Assembly: GCA_029940535.1 (NCBI GenBank)
Contig: JAPYUM010000026.1
Coordinates: 1 to 42,836 of the forward strand
Direction: 5' to 3'
DNA: 42,836 nucleotides
Source: Vicinamibacterales bacterium
GTDB taxonomy: Bacteria > Acidobacteriota > Vicinamibacteria > Vicinamibacterales > UBA8438
Every line of letters begins with the position of its first letter. The stretch's first letter is position 1. Shown here piece by piece: positions 15,811 through 25,957 of this stretch. A model generated the notes under the pieces. That model saw only the letters and a list, made by a program, of their open reading frames with translations. It was not told where the DNA came from and ran no database searches. Both the position numbers and the translations under genes were made by a program.

Positions 15811-16433
15811 TGGAGGAGCCCACGGTCTTTGTCGTGGACGACGACCCCTCGGTGCGGCGCAGCGTGGTGCGCTTGCTCGAGTCCGCCGGGCTGCGAGTCG
15901 AAGGATTCCCGTCCGGCGAAGCGTTTCTCGAACGCGAGACGCCCAGGGGGCCGGGGTGTGTGGTGCTCGACGTGCGGATGTCGGGCATGAGCGGGCTCGA
16001 ATTGCAACGTCGTCTCCACGCCACCGGGCGGCCGATGGCCATCGTCTTCATCACGGGGCACGGCGACGTGCCGATGAGTGTGGCGGCCATGAAAGGCGGC
16101 GCGGTCGACTTTCTTCTCAAGCCGTTCGACGACGAAGCGTTACTGGCCGCGATCGAGCGGGCCATTGGACGTGACCGCGAGTGGCTCCAGGCCCAGCAAC
16201 AGCTGGCCGTCCTACGGGCCCGCTACGACCGCCTGACCCCTCGCGAACAACAGGTGTTCGCCCTCGTCACGACCGGCATGCTCAACAAGCAAGTGGCGGC
16301 TCAGTTGGGCACCACCGAAAAGACGATCAAGGTGCATCGAGCCCGGGCGATGGCCAAGATGGAGGCCGGATCTGTCGCTGATCTCGTTCGCCACGCGGAG
16401 CGTTTGCAGATCACGGCCTCGCACCTTGACTGA
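15807..16433 (+). CDS. FixJ/NarL-type response regulator
   Basis: A 208-residue partner of the preceding kinase. The N-terminal receiver (VFVVDDDPSVRRS) has its phospho-acceptor at Asp55 (VVLDVRMSGMSG) and the conserved Lys in FLLKPFDDEAL. A LuxR-type helix-turn-helix follows: LTPREQQVFALVTTGMLNKQ, then VAAQLGTTEKTIKVHRARAM. This linker and HTH are characteristic of FixJ/TodT/StyR regulators, which activate transcription after phosphorylation. ATG 15807 overlaps the kinase stop, so translation is coupled. Target genes are unknown; a palindrome just past the stop could be one of its sites. Confidence 0.9.
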   Translation: MMEEPTVFVVDDDPSVRRSVVRLLESAGLRVEGFPSGEAFLERETPRGPGCVVLDVRMSGMSGLELQRRLHATGRPMAIVFITGHGDVPMSVAAMKGGAVDFLLKPFDDEALLAAIERAIGRDREWLQAQQQLAVLRARYDRLTPREQQVFALVTTGMLNKQVAAQLGTTEKTIKVHRARAMAKMEAGSVADLVRHAERLQITASHLD

Positions 16434-16438
16434 CCGAG

Positions 16439-16454
16439 TTGGACCAAGGTCCAA
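16439..16454. promoter_or_regulatory. Palindrome just downstream of the response regulator
   Basis: TTGGACC-AA-GGTCCAA, a perfect 7+7 inverted repeat five bases after the stop codon. No T-run follows, so it is a poor intrinsic terminator; a dimeric-regulator binding site is an alternative. Function inferred only. Confidence 0.4.
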
Positions 16455-18215
<1,761 letters not shown>

Positions 18216-18363
18216 GCTCACTGGTCACGATTCCGTCCTGTAACCGCGGCCTGGTTGAGCGCATCGTAAGAGGTATGACGGTGAGGATCCTGATGTCGAT
18301 CAGAGTTCTTCGCGGTGACCCGTCTGTACTTGGACGGTGCCGGTCGAGAGTTGAGTCGCATCC

Positions 18364-19635
18364 ATGAGACGCAGGATCACTACACCCGCCGGTTGGACGC
18401 TCGCCTGCCTGCTGGCCGGCGTCGGCTGGCCCGGGCCGTCCGTGGCTCAGACCACGACCGAGATTGCCGCCGGGCAGGAGAACGACGCCCCTGCCACACG
18501 GGAGGAGATCCTGCGGCGCAAGCGGCAGGAGAAGGCCGAGGCGATGGAGCCCTACGCCGTCTCGAACGCCGAGTCCCGCGTGCTGGGCTTCGAAGCGATG
18601 AACTTCCCCGCCAACCTGTTTGAGCGCGGGTGGCGTCGGTTTGTCCCGGTGATCGGAGGGATGCCGTCCGGGTCCGGTTTCGTTGGTGGCCTCGGGTATC
18701 ACAACGGTCTCGACAACGAAGCGTTCGAGTTCGACGCGTCGGCGCGAATTTCAACCCGTTTATTCACTGCCACCCAAGCCGAAGTGCGGTTTCCGACGGC
18801 GCGTCACGAGTCGCCGGTGCGTGGTCGGGTGACGTTTCGGAACAGCGACTACCGCGAGCTCCGTTTCTTTGGGCTTGGTCCTGACACGCGCTCCAACGAG
18901 CGGTCGACATATCAGCTACGCCAGCGGGCGGTCGAGGCCGGGGCGGACGCCGAGGTCGGTCGGTTCGTGAGTGTCGCGGCGCACGGAGGCTGGCTCCGAG
19001 CCGAGGCCGACGAGGGCTTTTTTGGTCCGTCCCTCGAGGAACTGTTCGAGCCGGCCGGTGTTCCCGGCTTCGAGACGACGACCGACTATCTGCACTATGG
19101 CGCCACGGTCGAGCTCGACCTCCGGGACACGACCGTCCCCGAGGCTGGCGTCGTGCTGCGGGGCGAGTTCGCACGATATGACGACCGGGACTTGAACCGG
19201 TTCGACTTCAACCGGGTGGCGGCTGAGGTCCAGGTGCACGTGCCCCTGGGCGTCCGCAGTCGGGTCCTGGCGCTACGGGCCCGCACTTCCCGATCGGTCG
19301 CGGCCTCGGGCGGGGAGGTGCCGTTCTATCTCATGGAGACCCTGGGTGGCGGCACGACGATCCGGGGGTTCCGCGAGTTCCGGTTCCGCGACGCCCGCAC
19401 GCTGCTCCTCAGCGCCGAGTATCGCTGGGAGCTGTGGACGTATCTCGATTTCGCGCTGTTCGCCGATGCGGGGAAAGTGTTTTCGGAGTCGTCTGAACTC
19501 GACCTGCACAACCTGGAGACCGCCGTCGGGTTCGGCCTTCGCGGCCACGGTCCGGCCGGGACCGTTGTTCGGTTCGACTTGGCCCGCAGCCGTGAGTCGA
19601 TCAAATTACACATCGGAGGGGGGCCGTCGTTTTGA
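18364..19635 (+). CDS. Omp85/BamA-TamA-type outer-membrane barrel protein
   Basis: The 423-residue exported protein has a signal peptide ending near SVAQ, a short charged helical segment (REEILRRKRQEKAEAME), then beta-strand-rich sequence to the end. GGGTTIRGFREFRFRD is the conserved loop-6 motif of Omp85 barrels (usually VRGY/IRGF), and the last strand ends in Phe, as outer-membrane proteins do. No POTRA domains are visible, so it is a barrel-only D15-type protein of unknown cargo. The stop overlaps the TTG start of the following exported kinase-like gene (TTGA), implying a functional pair. Confidence 0.82.
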   Translation: MRRRITTPAGWTLACLLAGVGWPGPSVAQTTTEIAAGQENDAPATREEILRRKRQEKAEAMEPYAVSNAESRVLGFEAMNFPANLFERGWRRFVPVIGGMPSGSGFVGGLGYHNGLDNEAFEFDASARISTRLFTATQAEVRFPTARHESPVRGRVTFRNSDYRELRFFGLGPDTRSNERSTYQLRQRAVEAGADAEVGRFVSVAAHGGWLRAEADEGFFGPSLEELFEPAGVPGFETTTDYLHYGATVELDLRDTTVPEAGVVLRGEFARYDDRDLNRFDFNRVAAEVQVHVPLGVRSRVLALRARTSRSVAASGGEVPFYLMETLGGGTTIRGFREFRFRDARTLLLSAEYRWELWTYLDFALFADAGKVFSESSELDLHNLETAVGFGLRGHGPAGTVVRFDLARSRESIKLHIGGGPSF

Positions 19636-21284
19636 CAAGTAGCCACAACAGACACATTTGGCTGCTCCTGGTGGCGCTCACCGTCACACCGGCGGCCCTG
19701 TCGGCCCAGGAGCCCAAGTTCTATCTTGACGACCCGGTACTCGCCGATACCGTCCTGCTCGACGTGCCCGATGAACCGGCCGAGCTCGAGTTGAGCGACA
19801 TGTTCGACCGCCTCGGACACATCTTCGCCGAGGTTGGCGAAGGCAGCGGCGAGGCGCAGAACGTCAACACGCTCGACGAAGTGCCCGACGGCAACTGGTT
19901 CGTCAATCGCCACGGGGTCAAGCGCTTGACCCTCGACGAACTGACCCGCGGGCCGAATACGACCGACGGCCCGAACCCGGGCGCGCCCTGGCGCGTCTTC
20001 CAGAGCAAGAGCCAGGGACTGACGCCCGGGTTTCAGATCATCGACGACGTCGGTGACCGGTACATCATCAAGTTCGACCCCCTGGACGTCCCGGAGCTCG
20101 CGTCGGGCGCCGAGGTGATCGGCACCAAGCTCTTCTACGCCATTGGCTACCACGCGCCGCAAAACCACATCGTGCGGGTACGTCCCGAGAACTTCGTCAT
20201 CGAGGCCGGTACGACGCTCGAAGACCAGTTCGGTGACGAACGAGAGCTGACCGCCGAGCGGCTCGAACGCGTCCTCAGGGGCGTCCCCCGATTGTCCGAC
20301 GGGCGACTGCGTGTCACCGCCAGTAAGTATCTCGACGGACAGCCGCTTGGGCCCTTTCGCTACTACGGCACCCGCTCTGACGACCCGAACGACGTGATTC
20401 CGCACGAACATCGGCGCGAGTTGCGCGGTCTCCGGCTGTTCGCGGCCTGGGCTAACCACGACGACACGCGGGCGCAGAACACCCAGGACAGTTGGGTCGA
20501 AGACGGTGGGCGCCGGTACATTCGGCACCACCTCCTCGACTTCGGGTCCACGTTCGGCAGCGGCAGTGTCGAGATTCAGCTGGCCAACCTGAGTTTTCAG
20601 TACTGGCTCGATATGAGCGAGGTGACGGCCAACTTCCTCGGGTTGGGCCTGCGGGCACCCAAGTATCGTTCGGTGGAGTGGCCGGAGTTCCCCAAGTATC
20701 AGTCGATCGGGCGGTGGGAGTCGGTGGCGTTTGAACCGGAGGAGTGGAAGAACGACTACCCGAACCCCGCCTTCGTCCGGATGACGGACCGGGACGCGTT
20801 CTGGGCCGCAAAGATCCTGATGCGGTTCACCGAAGAGGAGCTGCTCGCGATCGTGCAGACCGGCGAATACAGCGACCCGGATGCCGAGCGCTACTTTCAT
20901 CAGGTGCTGGTCGAGCGACAGCAGAAGACGGGCCGGTATGCGATGGCCCGGGTCAACCCGCTCGACGAGTTCGCGCTGCTTGGGTCGAGGTTGGAGTTTG
21001 CGAACCTGGCCGAGCGCTACGGGTTCGCCGCCGGCACCCGTTACGAATTTGCCTGGTCGGTGTATGACAACCAGACTGGTGACGTCCGGTCGCTCACCGA
21101 GCCGGCGACCGGCGCCGAGCCGGGGCTGGCGCTACCCGCCGGAGCCACGCTGACCGGGGATACCTACTTGATGGTCGAGATTCGGTCGATGCACGCGGAC
21201 TTTCCGGCCTGGAATCAACCGGTCACGGTCTATCTGCGCCCGACCGGCGCCAGTTTCCACCTGGTCGGTATCGACCGCTACTAG
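19632..21284 (+). CDS. Exported protein with kinase-fold signatures, coupled to the Omp85 gene
   Basis: Not a family I can name. The start is TTG 19632, overlapping the upstream stop, with GGAGG at 19615-19619; it gives a good signal peptide (IWLLLVALTVTPAALSAQ). Of 550 residues, the middle carries an ordered set of protein-kinase-like landmarks: a glycine-containing strand (GLTPGFQIIDDVGD), Lys147 in RYIIKFDP (VAIK-like), Glu161 in an alphaC-like helix (GAEVIGTKLFYA), His276-Asp-Asp278-x4-Asn283 in NHDDTRAQN (HxDxxxxN catalytic loop), and Asp303-Phe-Gly in LLDFGSTFG. The C-terminal 90 residues look like a beta-sandwich. Periplasmic or surface phosphotransfer is inferred. Identity as a HipA/CotH-like or new branch is open. 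Confidence 0.7.
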   Translation: MTSSHNRHIWLLLVALTVTPAALSAQEPKFYLDDPVLADTVLLDVPDEPAELELSDMFDRLGHIFAEVGEGSGEAQNVNTLDEVPDGNWFVNRHGVKRLTLDELTRGPNTTDGPNPGAPWRVFQSKSQGLTPGFQIIDDVGDRYIIKFDPLDVPELASGAEVIGTKLFYAIGYHAPQNHIVRVRPENFVIEAGTTLEDQFGDERELTAERLERVLRGVPRLSDGRLRVTASKYLDGQPLGPFRYYGTRSDDPNDVIPHEHRRELRGLRLFAAWANHDDTRAQNTQDSWVEDGGRRYIRHHLLDFGSTFGSGSVEIQLANLSFQYWLDMSEVTANFLGLGLRAPKYRSVEWPEFPKYQSIGRWESVAFEPEEWKNDYPNPAFVRMTDRDAFWAAKILMRFTEEELLAIVQTGEYSDPDAERYFHQVLVERQQKTGRYAMARVNPLDEFALLGSRLEFANLAERYGFAAGTRYEFAWSVYDNQTGDVRSLTEPATGAEPGLALPAGATLTGDTYLMVEIRSMHADFPAWNQPVTVYLRPTGASFHLVGIDRY

Positions 21285-21388
21285 GTTTCCGAGCGAGGCA
21301 TCCGCCTGGCGGCGTTGCTGCGTCGGTCACAGCCCGCCTGGCTGCTCCCTCCTTGCGCCTGGCCAGACGAACGCCTCGCCCGGAAACC
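21284..21388. mobile_element. MITE-like 105-bp element with 27-bp terminal inverted repeats
   Basis: The left end (21284-21310, starting GGTTTCCGAGCGAGGC) and right end (21362-21388, ending GCCTCGCCCGGAAACC) are inverted repeats with four mismatches in 27. There is no coding capacity. It abuts the stop codon of the kinase-like gene, and its end sequence also occurs at 13189-13215. Confidence 0.65.
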
Positions 21389-21418
21389 ACCCCTCAGCGT
21401 TTCTTAGCACCCAGGCCG

Positions 21419-22159
21419 TTACTGGATGGTTTGTAGCTGATTGTCGACCCGCAGCACGCCCTGGGTCATCCGAGCGATTCGCTCCATCTCGCGTCGCTCG
21501 ATCTCTCCCTGGACCCAACCCACCAGCGTGACCGAGGACCGCTCCACGATGATGTGGAATGGCGGGTTTCGTGCGCCCTGAAAGCGCTCGAAGTGGGTGC
21601 TTCGGAAGATGGATCTGGAGATGCTCCGCCGTAGATTGGTGTCGCCGGTGGACGGCGTCATCGTCTGGATTTCGTTCTGTACGTCCTGCACGCCACGGAT
21701 TCTTGCCACCCGTTCAAACAGTTCACGCGGTTTGTCTCGGTCCGACGTCACCCGTCCCCACAGGGACACCACCCCGGCGTCGACGGCGCCGTCGAGATAG
21801 TCGAACAGCGAGTAGTGTGGGTAGTCCTGGACCGCTTTGGCGACTTGCTCGGCGAGCGCCTGGTCGCCCTCGGCCGGTGGAATCTCAATCTCGGTGACCA
21901 CCGTGTCGACGCTATCCACCTCGAGACTCATCCGAATGGCCTCACTCTTCTGCCAGAACGAGTCGAGCTCCCCGGTGAGCGTCACCTCGGTGCCGACGAC
22001 GGCCACCTCCAGCCGCCGCAGCGACCGCTCTCTCCGCAGCGCCTCCCGGACCTCCTGCTCGAGTTGGGGGCCGGCCTGCGCCACCGCCGAGCTGGCCGGA
22101 AGACTCAGGGCGCAGACGAACAGGACGGCATGTGCGGCCGCGGTGGCATGACGCTGCAT
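21419..22159 (-). CDS. Exported protein with three BON domains
   Basis: The 246-residue protein has a signal peptide ending near SVAQA. Three BON (phospholipid/OsmY-type) domains follow at about residues 32-95 (LEVAVVGTEVTLTGELDS), 100-170 (DAGVVSLWGRVTSDRDK) and 200-246 (VERSSVTLVGWVQGEIE). BON proteins are periplasmic and thought to bind membranes or envelope components and help envelope integrity. AAGGAG precedes ATG 22159. A second BON gene begins at 42472 and shares the YPHY/YPYY-type block in its second domain. Confidence 0.85.
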   Translation of the reverse strand: MQRHATAAAHAVLFVCALSLPASSAVAQAGPQLEQEVREALRRERSLRRLEVAVVGTEVTLTGELDSFWQKSEAIRMSLEVDSVDTVVTEIEIPPAEGDQALAEQVAKAVQDYPHYSLFDYLDGAVDAGVVSLWGRVTSDRDKPRELFERVARIRGVQDVQNEIQTMTPSTGDTNLRRSISRSIFRSTHFERFQGARNPPFHIIVERSSVTLVGWVQGEIERREMERIARMTQGVLRVDNQLQTIQ

Positions 22160-22251
22160 AGCGATCTCCTTGTGGCGTAGCTCAAGACGGTTGTATCACA
22201 CTGGCGTCCCTGGCGGAGACAGATCTCGGCGGCCGACTCGGGGCGCGGTCG

Positions 22252-25200
22252 CTAGGCGCGGCTGCGTTTCCCGAACAGCGCGCTGAAGATCTGTTGGAGG
22301 AGGTCAGGCCGTTGCCCCAGCAGATCGTAGAGGTCGTCGCGGTCGATACGCAGGGCGCTGCCGGCCTGAGCCACCACCGGGCGGCGGGGCTCCGCCCCGG
22401 CCTCACCGTCCTGGCCGGCCAGTGCCGCCAGTAGTCCGATGACGTCCCCCGGTCCGGCAGGGATCGGCGGCACGGACGTATCCGGCACCTCCAGCGAGAG
22501 GGTCCCGGAGAGTACCACGTAGACCATCGGGGCGTCGGTGTTCCCGGAGACCACGGCGTCCGCTTCAAGCTCGAACTGGTGGGCGATCGCTGCGAGATGG
22601 CGCATCTCGATGGCGCTCATTCTCGAGAAAACCGGAACCCGCTGCATGGCCAGTACTTTCTGAATCGGCGTCAGTGGCTCTCCGACTGGTCGAATCAGCG
22701 CGGTGTCGAGGTTCCCCTTGATGACCGCTGCCCTCTCGGGCGCCCCGCGGCCGGCAAGGGTGCGGAAGAAGCCTTGCACCAGGTCGATGTTGTCCGCGAG
22801 CAGGGTGCGCATCTCGTCGGTGCCCAGCCGCAAGGTGACACACGGCTCCAGCGTCTTGACCGTGTGGGACATCAAGTGCCCGTTGAGCACCTCTTCGAAC
22901 CCCAGCGTGACCGGTGGTGAGATTTCGTGCGGCGTCCCGCGACGCGCGGTGGACACGATTCGGCCGTCGAGCAGCACATACAGCACGTCCGGCACGGTGC
23001 CCTCCTGAAAGAGGGTCGTGGCCGCCTCGTGGCGTGTCTGGTGGCCGGTCCCGGCGATTCGAAAGAGTTCGTCGATACCGACCGACGCGAACATCGGGAT
23101 CCCGCGCAGCCGTGCGACCAGCGCCACCGCCGGCAGCGGCTCGAGCCACAGTTCGCGACGACGATCGCTGGTCAGACGGCGCGACGCCAACGTCCAGGAC
23201 GCGGCCTCGAATACATACCAGTCCGTCACGTCGCGGTGTGCCAGCACGAATTCGACGTCGTCGGTCAGGCTCCAAATCTCTTTTTCTCGGACGAGGTCGA
23301 TCGCGGCGGCGGCCACGACCGGGTCGTCGTCGTTGATCAACTGGAGCAGCGTCTCTTCGACGTTACGCGGACGTGTCTTGAGCACCACGTTGGCCCGGCG
23401 GACCTTCTCGTCGAGCGGCATCTCCTCGAGTACCGGCATCAACCGTCCGCGGAGGTGACTGGACAGAATGTTGTCCAGATACTCGAAGGCATTCGATCGC
23501 GCCCGTGCGTCACCCCGCTCGACGGACCACCGCGCGGCCGCAATGTCCTTCCACGGATACAGCAATCCAAGCAGACGATAGATGCGGTCAAGACCGCGAC
23601 GAGACTTCTGATCCAATGTCATCGCCAGCACCGAGTTGGTGGGCAGTCCCGCTCGAACGAAGAGGTTGTAATGCAGGGTCAGTCCGTTGAAGTAGGTCCT
23701 GCCCTCCTTGAGGGCGAGCACTTCGAGTGGTTCCGGTTTGAACGTCAGTTCGGGGTGTGCGCGGCTCAGCTTCTGAATCGCGCTGAGCACTTTGTAGCGC
23801 AGAAATCCGTCCGTCTCGGCCAGGCCCGTAATCAGGATGTCCATCGAGGCCTGGGAGGGGATCCGTGCCAGCGTGGCTGGGATGTGTCGCCGGACCCAGA
23901 TGTCCTCGCTGGGGTCGGTCAGGAAGTGGCCCAGCATGTCGATGGCCGGTTCGCCGTAGCCCACCAGGGTTTCGCGGGCGCCGCTCTTCAGGCGTCGGTG
24001 CCCGAGGAGCGAGATGAGTGTCGGCCCGAAGAGGTTGTCTGTCGACGGCAATGCGCGAACACTGCGCATCGCCTCGGCCGCGACGGTCGGATCCGTGTCG
24101 TGCAGCAGCGGAATCAGAATGTGTCGGCAGTCTGCTCCACCTACCTGTCGAATGGCGGCCGCCAGGTCACGTCGTGCCCGCGGGTCACTCTCGTCGGCCG
24201 CGGCGGCCAGCGCGGATAGGGCGTGGTCGGCCGCGTCCTCGTCGGCGGCTTGACCGCTCTGAGACAGGGCGACCGCCGCGGTGGCGACAATACGTGGGTC
24301 GTCGTCAGACAGCAGGGTGCGCGCGTACGCCGACGCGTCCTGGTCGTTGATTCTGGCCAGGGCGGCGACGGCGGCGGCTCGGACGTCGGGGCTCTCGTCC
24401 TTGATCATCTTCGGGATGAGAGAGGCCCATCGTTGGGAGATGTCACCCATCGCTGACAGCGCGCGGGCCCGGACCGCCGGGGAGTCGTGGTGGAGCAGCA
24501 ACGGCGTCACCAGATTCCGCTTGTCCAGTGACTCGAGCATGTCGATGGCGTACAGCACCCGCCCTTCGTCCGGATGGGCCAGCTCCTCGACCAGCGTGTC
24601 CACCGTGGACAGGTCCGCCACATCCATCCGCACTTCGGCCGGTTGGACGACGCGTTGCTCGATACTGTGGCGGAAGGCGGCCAGGTAGCCGTTTCGGGCC
24701 TGGACCGACATGTAGACCCACAGGACCAGCAGGACCAGGCTGGCGAGGCTGAGGTAGGGCCAGCTCAACCCCAGGCCCCACGGCTTGATGAGCACCAGAA
24801 TTAGAATATTGACGACGGACTTGGAGACGCGATCGACCGTCACGTCGACAAAGGGCTTCGCGTGATACTTCAGCTCGCTCGGGAGCGGCATGAACAGGAT
24901 TTCGCGGCTCGTCTTGTCGACCGAGTAGCGCAGGGACGTGTCCACGGTCCGGGCGAGCATCGAGGACCAGAGCTGCTGGCTGAGCAGCATGGCCACGGCG
25001 GTTCCGCCGAGACTGATCGGGAGGAGTAGCAGGGCAACGCCGATGCCCAGATACCGGTGGATGCGGGCGGTGAGCCAGATCTGGACGACGAAACTGACCA
25101 TCGACGTGTAGATCTGGACGGTGGCGAGCAGCCCGGTGATGCGCGCGTCCGCGCCCGCGCCTTCGCCGACGAACTCGTCCGCCGCCATGTTCAGCTGCTG

Positions 25201-25953
25201 GTCGATCAGCGCGGCGCCCATCGCCGACAGCGCGATGACCATCGAGATGACCTGCAGATGCTTCGACTCGCGCAGCATGCGCCAGGACTCGTTCCACGCC
25301 ACGCTCTTTTTCTCGCCGGTCGACGTGATATCCCTGAGCCCGACGTGCTTCGAGCGGGCCAGTACCGTGGTCACGATTGCGATGCACCCGGCAATCAGGC
25401 CCGCGCTGACGAGCAGCAAGTTGTCCAGACCGACCCGATCGACCGTTTGGCGGACCAGGAACGAGGCGGCCAGTCCGCCCAGCGCCGCCCCGCCGCCGAT
25501 GAACCCGAAGAAGCGTTTGGCCTGTCGCGGGTCGTAGATATCGTTGGCTAATGTCCAGAACTGACTGAGCAGCAGTACCCCGAGGATGAGGCGAAAGAGA
25601 TACAAACTGGTCGCCGAGAGCCAGTTCCCGCCGACTCGGAAGACCACGGAGAACCCGAGCAGCAGCGCGACAATACCGACCTGCGTAATCTGGATCACCC
25701 AGCGTTTCGGGAGCCGCGCAATCGCCACCGTGTACACCTGCATGATCCCGGCGGTCAGCGGGCCCGCCACGAGGATCATGAATGGTAGATTCTCGGCCCC
25801 GAACTCCGCGATGAACACCCCCGCCGCCAGCGGCTTGAGGATGTTGTAGGCGGTCATCGCCAGGAACGAGTAGAGGAACATCAAGAGGAGCGTGCGGCTT
25901 TCCTCTTCACGAACCTGAACGACCGGTGCGAGCAGGCGATGAACGATAGCCAT
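22252..25953 (-). CDS. ADP/ATP-carrier-like (MFS) protein fused to HEAT repeats and two cNMP-type domains
   Basis: A 1233-residue inner-membrane protein. Residues about 1-420 form around 12 transmembrane helices resembling the NTT/AAA nucleotide transporter branch of MFS proteins (ILKPLAAGVFIAEFGAENLP; YSVDKTSREILFMPLPSELK). Residues about 430-800 are HEAT-like helical repeats (SPAVRARALSAMGDISQR; SPDVRAAAVAALARIND). Two cyclic-nucleotide-binding-type beta-barrels end the protein (about 905-1030 and 1085-1225). The first lacks the conserved Arg of the phosphate-binding cassette (LNGHLMSHTVKTLE), so cNMP binding is doubtful. It is last in a minus-strand cluster, 4 bases after a DUF2339 gene. 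Nucleotide transport is a family guess. Confidence 0.85.
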   Translation of the reverse strand: MAIVHRLLAPVVQVREEESRTLLLMFLYSFLAMTAYNILKPLAAGVFIAEFGAENLPFMILVAGPLTAGIMQVYTVAIARLPKRWVIQITQVGIVALLLGFSVVFRVGGNWLSATSLYLFRLILGVLLLSQFWTLANDIYDPRQAKRFFGFIGGGAALGGLAASFLVRQTVDRVGLDNLLLVSAGLIAGCIAIVTTVLARSKHVGLRDITSTGEKKSVAWNESWRMLRESKHLQVISMVIALSAMGAALIDQQLNMAADEFVGEGAGADARITGLLATVQIYTSMVSFVVQIWLTARIHRYLGIGVALLLLPISLGGTAVAMLLSQQLWSSMLARTVDTSLRYSVDKTSREILFMPLPSELKYHAKPFVDVTVDRVSKSVVNILILVLIKPWGLGLSWPYLSLASLVLLVLWVYMSVQARNGYLAAFRHSIEQRVVQPAEVRMDVADLSTVDTLVEELAHPDEGRVLYAIDMLESLDKRNLVTPLLLHHDSPAVRARALSAMGDISQRWASLIPKMIKDESPDVRAAAVAALARINDQDASAYARTLLSDDDPRIVATAAVALSQSGQAADEDAADHALSALAAAADESDPRARRDLAAAIRQVGGADCRHILIPLLHDTDPTVAAEAMRSVRALPSTDNLFGPTLISLLGHRRLKSGARETLVGYGEPAIDMLGHFLTDPSEDIWVRRHIPATLARIPSQASMDILITGLAETDGFLRYKVLSAIQKLSRAHPELTFKPEPLEVLALKEGRTYFNGLTLHYNLFVRAGLPTNSVLAMTLDQKSRRGLDRIYRLLGLLYPWKDIAAARWSVERGDARARSNAFEYLDNILSSHLRGRLMPVLEEMPLDEKVRRANVVLKTRPRNVEETLLQLINDDDPVVAAAAIDLVREKEIWSLTDDVEFVLAHRDVTDWYVFEAASWTLASRRLTSDRRRELWLEPLPAVALVARLRGIPMFASVGIDELFRIAGTGHQTRHEAATTLFQEGTVPDVLYVLLDGRIVSTARRGTPHEISPPVTLGFEEVLNGHLMSHTVKTLEPCVTLRLGTDEMRTLLADNIDLVQGFFRTLAGRGAPERAAVIKGNLDTALIRPVGEPLTPIQKVLAMQRVPVFSRMSAIEMRHLAAIAHQFELEADAVVSGNTDAPMVYVVLSGTLSLEVPDTSVPPIPAGPGDVIGLLAALAGQDGEAGAEPRRPVVAQAGSALRIDRDDLYDLLGQRPDLLQQIFSALFGKRSRA

Positions 25954-25957
25954 GGGG

